Assembly: GCF_014191055.1 (NCBI RefSeq)
Contig: NZ_JACHWB010000006.1
Span: 62,001-126,000 of the forward strand
Reading direction: 5' to 3'
From: Microvirga lupini
GTDB taxonomy: Bacteria > Pseudomonadota > Alphaproteobacteria > Rhizobiales > Beijerinckiaceae
Length of the DNA: 64,000 bases
This document shows positions 45,806 through 57,327 of the stretch, piece after piece. A program made the translations under genes and the position numbers. Position 1 is the stretch's first letter. Every line of letters begins with the position of its first letter. The notes beneath the pieces were generated by a model. The model saw only the letters and a list, made by a program, of their open reading frames with translations, had not been told where the DNA came from and made no database searches.

Positions 45806-46472
45806 GTGAGTTGACCGCGGTTCGTTCACCCTCGAGTTGATCGGATCGAGCGCCTTCCGCGACGATCTTGAGCATGTCGTCCGGCAGCGGCCGCTGCAGT
45901 TTGAGCGCGACTTCCGCCGGTGCGGTGAGCCAGGTCTCGTACTCCTCTGGACTGGTTAGGATCACCGGCATCGCCTTCGGATGGACTGGAGCCACGACGC
46001 TGTTCGGCTCGGAAGTCAAAAACGAGTAGAGCAGATGCTCGCCCTCGACCGGTTCGGACTTCGTGCCGCGAACGCCCGTCCATGGTCGCCAGATGCCTGC
46101 GAAGGCGGCTAACGGGCGATCCTGGCTCAAGGCGAACCACACGGGAGTCTTGCGTGGTTTGGTGTCCTTGTATTCGGAGAATGAGGTCAGCGGCACCAGG
46201 CACCGATACTGGGGCTTGAGCCAGGCGCGCCAGAACGGCGAGGACACATTGCGGACGTTCGTGACTGGCTGCGTGCCGACCTTCGGCGGCGGCGGGAAGC
46301 CCCAGCGCATCCGCATCAATTCACGCTCACCCTCGTGGAGACGGACAATGGGGGCCATTTGGTCGGGAAAGATCGCTGGCAACGGAGGCATGTTGCCCGC
46401 ACTGTCGCGACTGACCTCGAATGCCCGACGCATGGCCTCCTGAGTGGTATAGGAGGAGTACAGGTTACACAT
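45798..46472 (-). CDS. SRAP domain protein (HMCES/YedK type)
   Basis: The start at MCNLYSSYT gives 224 residues, with Cys2 as the catalytic residue after methionine removal, as in SRAP proteins. Other conserved segments are MRMRWGFPPP, CLVPLTSFSEYK and HPKAMPVIL. SRAP proteins form a covalent crosslink with abasic sites in single-stranded DNA and protect them. The longer frame from 46559 adds a stretch that overlaps dnaE2 and is not needed. It is the fourth gene of the mutasome operon. Confidence 0.95.
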   Translation of the reverse strand: MCNLYSSYTTQEAMRRAFEVSRDSAGNMPPLPAIFPDQMAPIVRLHEGERELMRMRWGFPPPPKVGTQPVTNVRNVSSPFWRAWLKPQYRCLVPLTSFSEYKDTKPRKTPVWFALSQDRPLAAFAGIWRPWTGVRGTKSEPVEGEHLLYSFLTSEPNSVVAPVHPKAMPVILTSPEEYETWLTAPAEVALKLQRPLPDDMLKIVAEGARSDQLEGERTAVNSHA

Positions 46473-46555
46473 ATAGTGCGCTCTCCTTCGTCGTATGAGC
46501 CTTGCGTTTAGAGGAACGTAGGGCAGGCTCTGTGATTCGCTCCCGTTGAGGGCTG

Positions 46556-49500
46556 TCACCGAAAGTCTCTGACTGACAGCCGGATCGTCGGCCTACTCAC
46601 ATGTTCCATTACATCTTCATCTGGCTGATCTATCATCTCCTTGGCTCCCGGTCGCAGCCTGTCACGGGTTCCGATCCTGGCTTGGTCGCCACGCCCAGGC
46701 TGAACCAGGAAAGCTTCATCCCGGTTGCTGAGGCCGCGCAACAGAGGTGACAGGTCCATGAGGTGCTCAGCGATGAGATGCGTTACGCCGCCATCACGCT
46801 GCAGACGCCCCCGGCAGGCGATTATTCCCGAGGACAGAATGAGCCAGCGCTGCCTTTCGAAGAGGGAGGACCAGATCACAAGGTTGGCGACGTCCGTCTC
46901 ATCCTCGATTGTCATGAACATTACGCCCTTGGCCGAGCCCGGCTTCTGGCGCACGAGGACCAAGCCAGCGACCGTCACGCGATGACCGTCTTTGATGCTC
47001 CGCAGAGACGAGCAGCGGTGGATCCGGCGCTCCCGTAACTCCTGCCTCAGGAAAGCAAGTGGGTGCTGTCGAAGCGTCAATCCCTTTGCCCGGTAATCCT
47101 CCACGACCTCGCGTCCTTCGGTCATTCGAACGAGCTCAACGCCTGGCTCTTCTCCCTCGGGCCGGATGACCGTGTCCCGTGCGTCCGCAGCGGCAAAGAG
47201 CGGCAACGGCTCGTCGGACAAGCCCCGGATCGTCCAGAGAGCGTCTCGTCGGCTGATGCCGATCGAACCAAAAGCGTCGGCGTCCGCCAGGCGCTCCAGA
47301 GCCGAGATGGGGATTCCTGCACGCCGCCACAGATCCTCGATCGAGGTAAACGGGTGCTCAGTTCGGGCCAGCGGGATCATCGCGCCATCGGCATTCGCGA
47401 GACCTCGCACCAGGCGCAGCCCAAGACGGACGGCAAAGCGCCTCGGGCTGCGGGTCGGCTCTAGGGTGCAATCCCAGCGCGAATGGTTGATATCGACCGG
47501 CCGGACCTCCACCCCGTGGTTGCGTGCATCCCGGACGAGTTGTGCCGGAGCATAGAAGCCCATGGGCTGCGCGTTCAGGATGGCACAACAGAACACGTCC
47601 GGGTGATGGCACTTCATCCAGGACGAGGCATAGGCGATCTTGGCAAAGCTCGCTGCATGGCTCTCCGGAAAGCCATAGGAGCCAAAGCCCTCGAGCTGCT
47701 TGAAGGTGCGCTCGGCAAAGGCCGCGTCATAGCCGCGGGCGATCATGCCGCGAACCAGCTTGTCGCGGAACTTGGTGACGCCGGCTGTCAGCTTGAAGGT
47801 CGCCATGGCACGACGAAGCTGATCGGCCTCGGAGGGCGTGAAGCCGGCGCACTCGATGGCGACCCGCATGGCCTGTTCCTGGAAGAGCGGCACGCCGAGC
47901 GTCTTCTCCAGAACGCGTTTGAGTTCAGGGCGTGGATATTCGGGTGCATCGTGACCCTCTCGGCGGCGCAGGTACGGATGCACCATGTCACCCTGAATTG
48001 GACCGGGACGCACGATCGCGACCTGGATCACGATGTCGTAGAACTTGTCCGGTTTGATCCGCGGCAGCATCGCCATCTGGGCGCGGCTCTCGATCTGGAA
48101 TGTGCCCACCGTGTCAGCCTTCTGGATCATCTGATAGGTTGGGCGATCGTTGAGCGGGATCGTCGACAAGTCGCGGTCCTCACCCTTGTGTTCGCGCAGC
48201 AGATCGAAGGCTCGCCGCATGCACCCCAGCATGCCGAGGCCGAGCACATCGACCTTCATGAACTTCAGGGTATCGATGTCGTTCTTATCCCACTCGATCA
48301 CCTGACGGTTCTCCATCGCCGCCGGCTCGATAGGCACGAGATCATCGAGACGATCCTGGGTGAGCACGAACCCGCCCGGATGTTGTGAGAGATGGCGCGG
48401 CGCGCCGATGAGTTCGCGCGCGAGCTCCAACGTCATCCGCAGGCGCGGATCATCGAGATTGAGATTGAGTTCCTTGGCCTCTTTCTCTGACACGCCATCA
48501 TTGCCCCAACCCCAAACAAGTCCCGAGAGACCGGCCGTGACATCTTCGGGCACGCCCAGCACCTTACCGACCTCGCGGACGGCGCCACGGGCTCGGTACG
48601 TGGACACAACGGCCGTGAGCGCCGCCCGATGCCGGCCGTAGGTGTCGTAGATCCACTGGATCACCTCCTCCCGCCGCTCGTGCTCGAAGTCGACGTCGAT
48701 GTCAGGCGGCTCGCGGCGTTCCTGAGAGACAAAGCGCTCAAACAGGAGGTCGTGCTCGACAGGGTTGATCGATGTGATGCCGAGCACGAAGCAGACGGCG
48801 GAGTTCGCCGCGGAGCCGCGTCCCTGGCACAGGATGCCCCGGCCTTTGGCAAACTGGACAATTGCATTGACAGTCAGGAAGTAGGGCGCATAGCCCAACT
48901 CTTCGATTAGGTGAAGTTCATGCCGGATCGTACCGGCGACGCCATCGGGAATGCCGTTGGGGTAGCGGCGGTTCGCTCCGTCCCAGGTCAGCCGCTCCAA
49001 TTTCTCCTGAGCTGTCTCGTTCGGCCCAGTTTCGCTTGGGTACTGGTAGCTCAACTCGTCCAGAGAGAAGGTGCATCGGTCCAGGATCTCCTGGATGCGC
49101 TCGAAGGCTTGCTCGTGCCGCTCAAAAAGGCGCCGCATCTCGACCGGCTCCTTGAGGTAGCGGTCGGCATGACGCTCCAGCCGGTAGCCCGCCTCGTCAA
49201 TGGTGCAGCCTTGTCGGATGCAGGCAACCACGTCCTGCAGGCGTCTGCGGTCGGGATGATGGTAGAGCACGTCGCCCATGGCGACTGTCGGAACGCATGC
49301 CGCTTGGGCCATCTGTTCGATGTAATAGAGCCGGAGATGCTCGTTGGGAGCAAAGCGCCGGATCAGGGCCATGTAGGCGCGATCGCCGAAGGTGGCTCTC
49401 AGGCGAACGAGGTTGGCCTTGAGTTCATGACCCGCCTCGTCGCCCAGCAGGATGGCGATCATCCCTTCGTTCCAGGCAACCACATCGTCCCAAGTCAGGA

Positions 49501-49813
49501 GGCACTTGCCTTTCCCACCTCGGCTCTTGCCGATGCTGAGAAGGCGGCACAGGCGGGAGTAGGCGGCGCGGCTCTTTGGATAAACAAGCAGGGACGTTCC
49601 GTCTGTGAGGTCGAGCCGGCAGCCGATGACGAGCCGAACTCCGGTCTCCTTCGACGCCTCGTAGGCGCGCACGATCCCGGCCAACGAATTGCGGTCGACA
49701 ATGCCGAGTGCGGTGATGCGGAGTTGCTTTGCCTGCGCAAACAGCTCGTGGGGGCTCGAGGCGCCATGGAAAAACGAGAAATGGGTGGTGACCTGCAGTT
49801 CCGCGTAACTCAT
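46556..49813 (-). CDS. dnaE2: DnaE2 (ImuC), error-prone DNA polymerase
   Basis: The 1085-residue C-family polymerase has a PHP domain at the N-terminus ([16 protein letters not shown]), palm residues in [15 protein letters not shown], a [10 protein letters not shown] segment and a C-terminal OB domain ([14 protein letters not shown]). DnaE2 is the polymerase of the ImuA-ImuB-DnaE2 mutasome and does damage-tolerant, mutagenic synthesis. It follows imuB by 16 bases. Length is normal. Confidence 0.96.
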   Translation of the reverse strand: MSYAELQVTTHFSFFHGASSPHELFAQAKQLRITALGIVDRNSLAGIVRAYEASKETGVRLVIGCRLDLTDGTSLLVYPKSRAAYSRLCRLLSIGKSRGGKGKCLLTWDDVVAWNEGMIAILLGDEAGHELKANLVRLRATFGDRAYMALIRRFAPNEHLRLYYIEQMAQAACVPTVAMGDVLYHHPDRRRLQDVVACIRQGCTIDEAGYRLERHADRYLKEPVEMRRLFERHEQAFERIQEILDRCTFSLDELSYQYPSETGPNETAQEKLERLTWDGANRRYPNGIPDGVAGTIRHELHLIEELGYAPYFLTVNAIVQFAKGRGILCQGRGSAANSAVCFVLGITSINPVEHDLLFERFVSQERREPPDIDVDFEHERREEVIQWIYDTYGRHRAALTAVVSTYRARGAVREVGKVLGVPEDVTAGLSGLVWGWGNDGVSEKEAKELNLNLDDPRLRMTLELARELIGAPRHLSQHPGGFVLTQDRLDDLVPIEPAAMENRQVIEWDKNDIDTLKFMKVDVLGLGMLGCMRRAFDLLREHKGEDRDLSTIPLNDRPTYQMIQKADTVGTFQIESRAQMAMLPRIKPDKFYDIVIQVAIVRPGPIQGDMVHPYLRRREGHDAPEYPRPELKRVLEKTLGVPLFQEQAMRVAIECAGFTPSEADQLRRAMATFKLTAGVTKFRDKLVRGMIARGYDAAFAERTFKQLEGFGSYGFPESHAASFAKIAYASSWMKCHHPDVFCCAILNAQPMGFYAPAQLVRDARNHGVEVRPVDINHSRWDCTLEPTRSPRRFAVRLGLRLVRGLANADGAMIPLARTEHPFTSIEDLWRRAGIPISALERLADADAFGSIGISRRDALWTIRGLSDEPLPLFAAADARDTVIRPEGEEPGVELVRMTEGREVVEDYRAKGLTLRQHPLAFLRQELRERRIHRCSSLRSIKDGHRVTVAGLVLVRQKPGSAKGVMFMTIEDETDVANLVIWSSLFERQRWLILSSGIIACRGRLQRDGGVTHLIAEHLMDLSPLLRGLSNRDEAFLVQPGRGDQARIGTRDRLRPGAKEMIDQPDEDVMEHVSRPTIRLSVRDFR

Positions 49814-49829
49814 TCGGCAATTCCTTCAC

Positions 49830-51332
49830 TCACTCGAACAACCCGTGCAGCCACCAGCGCCCGCCCTGGTCGGCCGGCGCGTCACGGAAGATCCAGAACC
49901 GCCCGCCCTGGTCCGTCTCAACCCGGTAGTAGTCCCGTGGAGCCGCGCGCTTGTCGCCGTTCCACCACTCCGGCGTGATTCGTTCCGGGCCATCGGCCTT
50001 GGCGACTTTGTGACGGAGCCTGCGCCAGATGAAGAAGGCCGGCGGGTGATCCGGGAGGAGGGCGGTCGCCACGACCGGCTCCGGCGGATCAAGCAGCCGT
50101 GTTGGCCTCAACAGAGTTTCGGGCCAAACAGAACCGGTGGGTGGTGCAAGAGGCGAGATCTTTCGCGCCATACGCTCCGGCACCAGGGTTGGGATCGGAG
50201 CAAGACGGTAGACGCGATGGGCACCCACGCGCGCGCCGAGACGGTCGACGAGCCGGCTGATGTCTGCATCAACGGTGTCGTCCTGGGCGATACCAGGAAC
50301 CTCCGTCTGCTGCTCGACGAGCGGCTCGGTGTGGCTGGCGATGAGAGCCGCCTCCTCAATGCCAAAGCCTGGATCGACCGTCGGCAAGCGCTCGTCGAAC
50401 AGCCTTGCCAGATGAACATGATCCCGCGTTACTTTCGCCGTTCCCACACGCAGGGACGCTCCTTTCTCGTCAACTCGGCGGACCACCAGATCGAGCCGGC
50501 GGATGCCTTCTCCCCGCTGAGTCAGCTTGCGGCAGAGATCCTGGGAGAGCCGGCGCACCACCTGCTTCAGGTCCTCAAGCCGTGCGATCGGCTCAGCGAA
50601 GGTGAGGGTGGCGATTGCCGTCTCCTGTGGGATCAGCGGAGAGATCGGCTCAAAGGCATGGCCCATCGCCTGATCGAGCCGTAGCCCGACCTCCTTGCCG
50701 AACCGCCGCACCATGGGGGCCCGCGGCATGGCGGCCAGCTGACCGACCCGCTCGATGCCAAGCCGGTGCATGGCATTCAACGTCTCGGAGGACAGACGGA
50801 GGGCGGCAACGGGAAGGGGAGCCACCGCATCGACGGTACGCCCGGACGGCACGACGCAGCCCTTGCCGTAACGGGCTATGGCCCAGGACGCTCCGGGTGC
50901 GTCAGCGACAGCAGCCCGCGCAGCGATGCCTCGATCACTGAGACGAGTGGTTAGATCGGCCAGCAAGGCCTCCTCTCCGCCGAGCAGATGGTCTGCTCCG
51001 GCGATGTCGATCCAAAGACCGTCAGGCGGATCGGGCGCAACCACAGGCGAATAGCGAATGGCCCAGCAGGCGAGTTGCCGCAGCGATGTCTCGTCGTCGT
51101 CAGGCGTGGCATCACACACGCGCAGGTCAGGCACGAGTGCCTGCGCCTGAGCGAGTGGCATACCGACGCGAAGCCCTAGATCATCCGCCGTTGTGTCAAC
51201 GGCTGCGATCAGGCGGCGGGATCCCGTGGCACCCACGGTCACGAGTGGCTTATCGCGTGGCGGTTCGCCGAACCTGCGCCGGATCCGGTCGGTCGGCCAA
51301 GTCGGCAGGTACAGCGAGACGACCCTTCGCAT
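49830..51332 (-). CDS. imuB: ImuB, inactive Y-family polymerase-like protein
   Basis: The start at MRRVVSLYLPTW gives 500 residues. It has the Y-family fold, but the catalytic acidic motifs are lost (SLYLPTWPTDRI instead of HIDMDAFF; LWIDIAGADHL instead of SLDEAYLD), which is the ImuB hallmark. ImuB links DnaE2 to the beta clamp. It overlaps the end of imuA by 83 bases in another frame. The start could be 13 codons earlier. Confidence 0.94.
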   Translation of the reverse strand: MRRVVSLYLPTWPTDRIRRRFGEPPRDKPLVTVGATGSRRLIAAVDTTADDLGLRVGMPLAQAQALVPDLRVCDATPDDDETSLRQLACWAIRYSPVVAPDPPDGLWIDIAGADHLLGGEEALLADLTTRLSDRGIAARAAVADAPGASWAIARYGKGCVVPSGRTVDAVAPLPVAALRLSSETLNAMHRLGIERVGQLAAMPRAPMVRRFGKEVGLRLDQAMGHAFEPISPLIPQETAIATLTFAEPIARLEDLKQVVRRLSQDLCRKLTQRGEGIRRLDLVVRRVDEKGASLRVGTAKVTRDHVHLARLFDERLPTVDPGFGIEEAALIASHTEPLVEQQTEVPGIAQDDTVDADISRLVDRLGARVGAHRVYRLAPIPTLVPERMARKISPLAPPTGSVWPETLLRPTRLLDPPEPVVATALLPDHPPAFFIWRRLRHKVAKADGPERITPEWWNGDKRAAPRDYYRVETDQGGRFWIFRDAPADQGGRWWLHGLFE

Positions 51333-52002
51333 CGCAGGCCTCCAGGATCCAGGATCGGGGTTCAGCGCCACGGCAGCGCACGAGGTCGACCTGCCAACGG
51401 GCCCGGCCGAGACCAGGAGCTGGCAGGAGTTCGGATTCCACCGGCGCTACACGCCAGCGGGAGGACGCGGCGGTGGGCAGCCGGGTCAGGTCCTTCTCGG
51501 CAACGGTCCACCAGCGCCGCAGCAGGAGAGCAGTGACGCCTGAGGCCTCCGCTGCCAGCTGCAGTCGGCGTGAGGCGGTGAGGCCGAGCCGCGTGACCTC
51601 GCCAACGACAGCTCCAAGGCCTCTCTCGTGCAGGCCTTCTTCAACGAGGGGCAGGACATCACGGTCATGGGAGGTCTCGACATAGATGACACGATCCGGA
51701 TGCAAGCCGGCCCGCAGCAGGCCCGGGGCGAAGAGGTCGCGCCGGGTCAGGCACCAGAGTACTGGCCCCTTGAGCCGGGCTGCGATGCCGGCCGTGAATA
51801 GCGTGGCTGCACCAGCAAACTCGGAGGCTGGTCCTGCCTCGATGATCTCGTGCAGGGTGCCACGGGCCAGGCCATGGCCGGGCAGGTGTTCGTCGATGGG
51901 TGGCACGCCGAAGGGCAGGGGCTTGCGGCGCTCCGACCCACGCTCGAGGTGCGTGATCTGCCGGCGTAACTCCGCAATGGCCTCTGGGGGCTTGGCATGC
52001 AT
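51250..52002 (-). CDS. imuA: ImuA, mutasome RecA-like protein
   Basis: The 250-residue protein has a reduced RecA-like fold with the segments LPFGVPPIDEHLPGHGLARGTLHEI and PVLWCLTRRDLFAPGLL and no P-loop, as in alphaproteobacterial ImuA. It partners ImuB and RecA in SOS mutagenesis. It heads the imuA-imuB-dnaE2-SRAP operon, 102 bases after a LexA box. Confidence 0.92.
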   Translation of the reverse strand: MHAKPPEAIAELRRQITHLERGSERRKPLPFGVPPIDEHLPGHGLARGTLHEIIEAGPASEFAGAATLFTAGIAARLKGPVLWCLTRRDLFAPGLLRAGLHPDRVIYVETSHDRDVLPLVEEGLHERGLGAVVGEVTRLGLTASRRLQLAAEASGVTALLLRRWWTVAEKDLTRLPTAASSRWRVAPVESELLPAPGLGRARWQVDLVRCRGAEPRSWILEACDAKGRLAVPADLADRPDPAQVRRTATR

Positions 52003-52103
52003 GGGTCCTGCTCATGCCGGCATGGCAGCGAGGCTCAGGGGACGGGCGGGCGACGAGGAATTTGGGGACACCGTCATGCTCCATGACTCACTGCGACAAA
52101 ATG

Positions 52104-52118
52104 GAACAAAACATGAAC
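52104..52118. promoter_or_regulatory. LexA SOS box upstream of imuA
   Basis: GAACAAAACATGAAC is a perfect GAAC-N7-GAAC direct repeat, the alphaproteobacterial LexA operator. It lies 102 bases before the imuA ATG and marks the whole mutasome operon as SOS-induced. Confidence 0.87.
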
Positions 52119-52257
52119 ATACTCTCACGGATCGAGTCAACGTGAGGGGTCCGATCCTGGGCTGTGGATAACGGGGAGGAACTGTGGCAGCAGCCATAGC
52201 AATAGTGACGGGAACCGACTGTCTTGGTGGGTCAGGGCGCTGCTGCTGCGCCAAACC

Positions 52258-53406
52258 TCAGAGCGCCAGAGCCAGTTGTGGACTCACCTGGTTCTTATCC
52301 GCCTCAAGTGCCGACAGGGTGATCCCAAGCAGACGCACACCCTTTGATACGGGCAGCAGGGGTTTCAGAAGCTCGACGCTTGCGTGTTCCAAGGCAGCCT
52401 TGCTGTCCACCGAGGTTGCAAAGGAACGGCTGCGGGTGACTTGCTGGAAATCCGCGTACTTGACCTTCAACGTGACCGTGCGCCCACGGACACCTGTTCC
52501 CTCGCAGTACCGCCAGACCTTGTCGATGATCGGTACGAGGCTTTGCGTCATCTCTTCGAAGGCAATGAGATCGTTCGAGAAGGTGTTTTCCGCTCCAACC
52601 GACTTGCGGATCCGGTTCGGTTGCACGGGACGGTAATCCACGCCCCGGGAAATCCAGTAGTAGTAAGATCCGGCCTTGCCGAAGTGCTCCTGCAAGAACG
52701 GAAGGGACTGGGATCGCAGGTCCAAGCCGGTGTGAATCGCCAGCCGGTTCATCTTTGCCGTGGTGGCAGGTCCGATGCCATGAAACTTGCCCACCGACAG
52801 AGACTCGACGAAGGCAGGGCCCATCCGAGGTGTGATCACGAAGAGGCCATCCGGCTTGCGGTAGTCCGAGGCGAGTTTGGCCAGAAACTTGTTGTAGGAC
52901 ACTCCAGCTGAAGCCGTCAGAGCCGTCTGCTCGCGGATCGTCGCCCGGATCTCCTCTGCGATCTGCGTGGCCGATGTGACGCCTTTGAGGTTCTCGGTGA
53001 CGTCGAGATACGCCTCGTCGAGCGAGAGCGGCTCGATGAGAGGCGTGTATTCGGCAAAGATCGTGCGGATCTGCTGCGAGATCTCCCGGTACACCTCAAA
53101 ACGTGGTGGCACGAAGATGAGGTCAGGACACTGACGCCGCGCCGTCGTCGAGGCCATGGCAGAGCGGACACCGAACTCGCGGGCCTCATAGCTGGCAGCC
53201 GCCACGACGCCCCGCTCACCTGCTCCACCCACTGCGACGGGTTTGCCGCGCAGCTCCGGGTTATCGCGCTGTTCGACTGAGGCAAAGAACGCGTCCATGT
53301 CGATGTGAATGATCTTGCGCTGCCGTCCGGTGAGCGCTGACGGCTCGCCAAACACGTGAGAGGCTTGCCTCTGAGATTCTTCCGGGTCGGGGACCGGCCT
53401 TACCAT
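52258..53406 (-). CDS. dinB: DNA polymerase IV (DinB)
   Basis: The start at MVRPVPDPEESQ, with GGAGG at ten bases, gives 382 residues. Catalytic residues are intact: HIDMDAFFASVEQ and SLDEAYLDVTENL; the helix-hairpin-helix region reads VGKFHGIGPATTAKM. Pol IV performs translesion synthesis. It lies 71 bases after the helicase gene on the same strand and may be cotranscribed with it. No LexA box was found directly upstream. Confidence 0.93.
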   Translation of the reverse strand: MVRPVPDPEESQRQASHVFGEPSALTGRQRKIIHIDMDAFFASVEQRDNPELRGKPVAVGGAGERGVVAAASYEAREFGVRSAMASTTARRQCPDLIFVPPRFEVYREISQQIRTIFAEYTPLIEPLSLDEAYLDVTENLKGVTSATQIAEEIRATIREQTALTASAGVSYNKFLAKLASDYRKPDGLFVITPRMGPAFVESLSVGKFHGIGPATTAKMNRLAIHTGLDLRSQSLPFLQEHFGKAGSYYYWISRGVDYRPVQPNRIRKSVGAENTFSNDLIAFEEMTQSLVPIIDKVWRYCEGTGVRGRTVTLKVKYADFQQVTRSRSFATSVDSKAALEHASVELLKPLLPVSKGVRLLGITLSALEADKNQVSPQLALAL

Positions 53407-53477
53407 TTGATATGACCTCCGCTTCGGCTCGTTGGTGCCCGAGGTGGCAACGTGAGCATCCATCTTGGCAGCCCTGG

Positions 53478-55595
53478 CTATCGCCACATGCCACGCATCT
53501 TTGCGCCGACATCCACGCGAATGCTTTTTGTCGCAGCAGGGGACGTTGCCGGGTCCGGCACGGCCACAGGCCATGACACCCGTTCGAACAGCTTCAGGAG
53601 ACTACTCGGGATGAAGCGGGTGCGGGCAGCGTAAACATGACGGTCGCCCGTGGCGGATTGTTGATGGGTGAAGAACCGCTGCGGCACGATCAGATGCAGG
53701 TGGTCCTTGGCCCGGGTCATGGCCACGTACAGCAGCCGCCTTTCCTCCTCGATCTCCGCCGTGGTGCCGGTGCCGAGATCGGACGGGATGCAGCCATCGA
53801 CCACGTTCAGCAGGAACACCGACTTCCACTCCTGGCCCTTGGCGGAATGGATTGTCGACAGGATCAGGTAGTCCTCATCGCGCAGAGGCACGCCGGCCTG
53901 ATCGCTCGTGGCATCCGGTGGATCGAGTGTAAGCTCGGTCAGGAAGCGCTCGCGCGAGGGATAGCCTCCCGCAATCTGCTCCAACTGGATGAGGTCGGCT
54001 TTGCGGGGCGCGGCATCATCGTGCATACGCTCGAGGTGGGGCTCGTACCAGGTCCGCGCGAGTTCGAGCTCTGCCGGCCATCCGGAAGCACCAGCGCGAA
54101 GCTGCGTGATCATATCGACGAAGGAGCGCCAGTCATCTCCTGCCCGGGGCGGGGCAGGAGCTTCTATCAAAGCACCGATCGGATCGGCGACGTCATGCAT
54201 GCGATCGAGCACGCGCTGGGCCGAGGTTGGGCCGACGCCGGGCAGAAGCTGCATCAGCCGGAAGCCGGCCAACCGATCGCGTGGGTTCTGGACAAACCGC
54301 AGCAAGGCGAGCAGGTCCTTGACGTGAGCGGCATCGAGGAACTTCAGGCCTCCGAACTTCACGAAGGGTATGTTGCGGCGGGTCAGCTCCACCTCCAGCG
54401 GCCCGCTGTGATGCGAGGTCCGAAACAGCACCGCCTGCTGCTTGAGGCTGATGCCATTCTCGCGGTTCGCCAGCACCTGCTCGACCACATATCGGGCCTG
54501 ATCGGTCTCGTCGCGGACGGCCACCAGCTGCGGCCGCTCACTGGAGGCGCGAACTGTCCAAAGATTTTTGGTGAAGCGTTCCGAGGCGAGCTCGATTACC
54601 GCATTGGCGGCGGCCAGGATCGGCTGGGATGAGCGGTAGTTGCGGTCGAGCGTGACGATCTCGGCCAGCGGGCTGAACTGAGAGGGGAAATCCAGGATGT
54701 TGCGCACAGTCGCGGCGCGGAAGGAATAGATCGATTGGGCATCGTCCCCGACCACGGTCAGACCCTGGCCGCTTGGCTTGAGGGCCAGCAAGATCGAGGA
54801 CTGAATCCGATTGGTGTCCTGGTACTCGTCGACAAGGACATGGTCGAAACGCCCGCCGAGTTCGGCGGCGATGGATGGCTCAGCCACCATCTGGGCCCAG
54901 TAGAGCAGGAGATCGTCGTAATCGAGGACGTTCTGGCGCTGCTTGGCTTCGACATAGGCGGCGAACAACTGCCGCAACTCGGCGGCCCAGCCGGCGCACC
55001 ATGGGTACGAAGTGCGGAGCACCTCCTCAAGGGCCGTCTCGGCATTCACGCAGCGGGAGTAGATCGCCAGGCAGGTTGCCTTGGCTGGGAAACGGCTCTG
55101 GGTGGTGGAGAACCCAAGTTCGTGCCGGACGAGGTTCATCAGGTCGGCCGAGTCCTCGCGGTCATGGATCGAGAAGGCCGGGTCGAGACCGATCTCGGGC
55201 GCATAGTCGCGCAGGAGCCTGGCGCCGATGCCATGGAACGTCCCGGCCCAGCTGAGGGCATCGGTCATCGCGCCTGCGCTCAAGCCCAGAACTTGGCCCG
55301 CGATCCGCTCGACCCGGCGCGCCATCTCGGCCGCGGCCCGACGGGAGAAGGTCAGCAGGAGGATGCGGCGCGGATCGGCGCCCTTGACGATCAGATGGGC
55401 TACGCGATGGGCCAGGGTGTTGGTCTTGCCTGATCCTGCCCCTGCAATAACCAGCAACGGCGGAGCCGAACGTGAGCCTTCGGCCAGGATACCGTGTTCG
55501 ACCGCCTGACGCTGCCGCGGGTTGAGTTGGTCAAGGTAGGCAGGGTTCGCAGACACAATCGAATCATCCCTCTCTGGACTGGTATAGATCCTCAT
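53478..55595 (-). CDS. UvrD/Rep-type superfamily 1 helicase
   Basis: The 705-residue helicase has Walker A AGAGSGKTNT, motif II VDEYQDTN, motif III VVGDDAQSIYSFRAA, motif IV RNYRSSQPIL and motifs V-VI (STIHSAKGQEWK, RLLYVAMTRAKDHLHL). It unwinds DNA 3' to 5'. It is similar to UvrD/PcrA/Rep but not clearly one of them. It is divergent from recA and a shared LexA box lies midway, so it is likely SOS-induced. Confidence 0.93.
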   Translation of the reverse strand: MRIYTSPERDDSIVSANPAYLDQLNPRQRQAVEHGILAEGSRSAPPLLVIAGAGSGKTNTLAHRVAHLIVKGADPRRILLLTFSRRAAAEMARRVERIAGQVLGLSAGAMTDALSWAGTFHGIGARLLRDYAPEIGLDPAFSIHDREDSADLMNLVRHELGFSTTQSRFPAKATCLAIYSRCVNAETALEEVLRTSYPWCAGWAAELRQLFAAYVEAKQRQNVLDYDDLLLYWAQMVAEPSIAAELGGRFDHVLVDEYQDTNRIQSSILLALKPSGQGLTVVGDDAQSIYSFRAATVRNILDFPSQFSPLAEIVTLDRNYRSSQPILAAANAVIELASERFTKNLWTVRASSERPQLVAVRDETDQARYVVEQVLANRENGISLKQQAVLFRTSHHSGPLEVELTRRNIPFVKFGGLKFLDAAHVKDLLALLRFVQNPRDRLAGFRLMQLLPGVGPTSAQRVLDRMHDVADPIGALIEAPAPPRAGDDWRSFVDMITQLRAGASGWPAELELARTWYEPHLERMHDDAAPRKADLIQLEQIAGGYPSRERFLTELTLDPPDATSDQAGVPLRDEDYLILSTIHSAKGQEWKSVFLLNVVDGCIPSDLGTGTTAEIEEERRLLYVAMTRAKDHLHLIVPQRFFTHQQSATGDRHVYAARTRFIPSSLLKLFERVSWPVAVPDPATSPAATKSIRVDVGAKMRGMWR

Positions 55596-55652
55596 TCCTG
55601 TTTTGTTCGCAATGACTCAGCTTGTCGCCGCAGGATCAGGTCGCGACAATAT

Positions 55653-55667
55653 GTTCGCTCTTTGTTC
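55653..55667. promoter_or_regulatory. LexA SOS box between helicase gene and recA
   Basis: GTTCGCTCTTTGTTC is a perfect GTTC-N7-GTTC repeat, the reverse reading of the GAAC-N7-GAAC operator. It is 58 bases from the recA start and 57 bases from the helicase start, so one LexA dimer could repress both. Confidence 0.88.
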
Positions 55668-55725
55668 TTTCTTTCGCCACACAAATCCTTAGGGTCCGGC
55701 TCTTCTGTTTAGCACTGGATTCGGG

Positions 55726-56763
<1,038 letters not shown>

Positions 56764-56827
56764 GGGTTTTCCTGCCGCATAACGCTGACCTTATGCGGAT
56801 CGGACAGGTCCGCATCACCTGGAATGT

Positions 56828-56856
56828 AAAAGGCCGCCCTCTGTGGGCGGCCTTTT
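56828..56856. terminator. Rho-independent terminator after recA
   Basis: AAAAGGCCGCCC and GGGCGGCCTTTT form a perfect 12-bp stem with a five-base loop; the stem carries A and T runs on both sides, so it can end both recA and the convergent gapR transcript. Confidence 0.9.
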
Positions 56857-56881
56857 CGGTAAGTGAAACACTAAGGCGAGC

Positions 56882-57154
56882 TCAGGCCGCCTCGGCGACA
56901 GGGGCTGGATCTGCTTCATCCATGGCGCGCATGTAGACGTCGAGCAGGCTGTCGTGCTCATCCCGCTCGTCCTGGTCCTGCTTGCGCAGCTTGATGATCT
57001 CCTTGAGGATCTTCACGTCGAAGCCCTCTCCCTTGGCCTCGGAGAAGACTTCCTTCTTGGCTTCGTTCAGGTCCTTGATCTCATTCTCGATCTGCTCGAT
57101 GCGCTCCACGAACGAGCGGATCCGGTTGCCGGGAATTCCAACGACGTCACTCAT
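56882..57154 (-). CDS. gapR: GapR (DUF2312) nucleoid-associated protein
   Basis: The 90-residue protein starts MSDVVGIPGNRIRSFVERIEQ and has the GapR helical dimer core with KDLNEAKKEVFSEAKGEGFDVKILKEIIKLR. GapR wraps overtwisted DNA and aids topoisomerases during replication. It converges on recA across the shared terminator. Length is usual for the family. Confidence 0.95.
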   Translation of the reverse strand: MSDVVGIPGNRIRSFVERIEQIENEIKDLNEAKKEVFSEAKGEGFDVKILKEIIKLRKQDQDERDEHDSLLDVYMRAMDEADPAPVAEAA

Positions 57155-57327
57155 GGCTTCTCCTTTGCCGTATGTAGACCGGCACTATCGGGCAGGGGAG
57201 TAAGCACCGCGTTAATCCGAAGCTTCACTCCGGAGGAACAGCTTTAACAAGACCGCATCGCATGCGCACGAACCGGTGACGAGGGTTAGGAATGAATGTC
57301 AGGTGCGCTTCGTGATATCCCGAAGAG

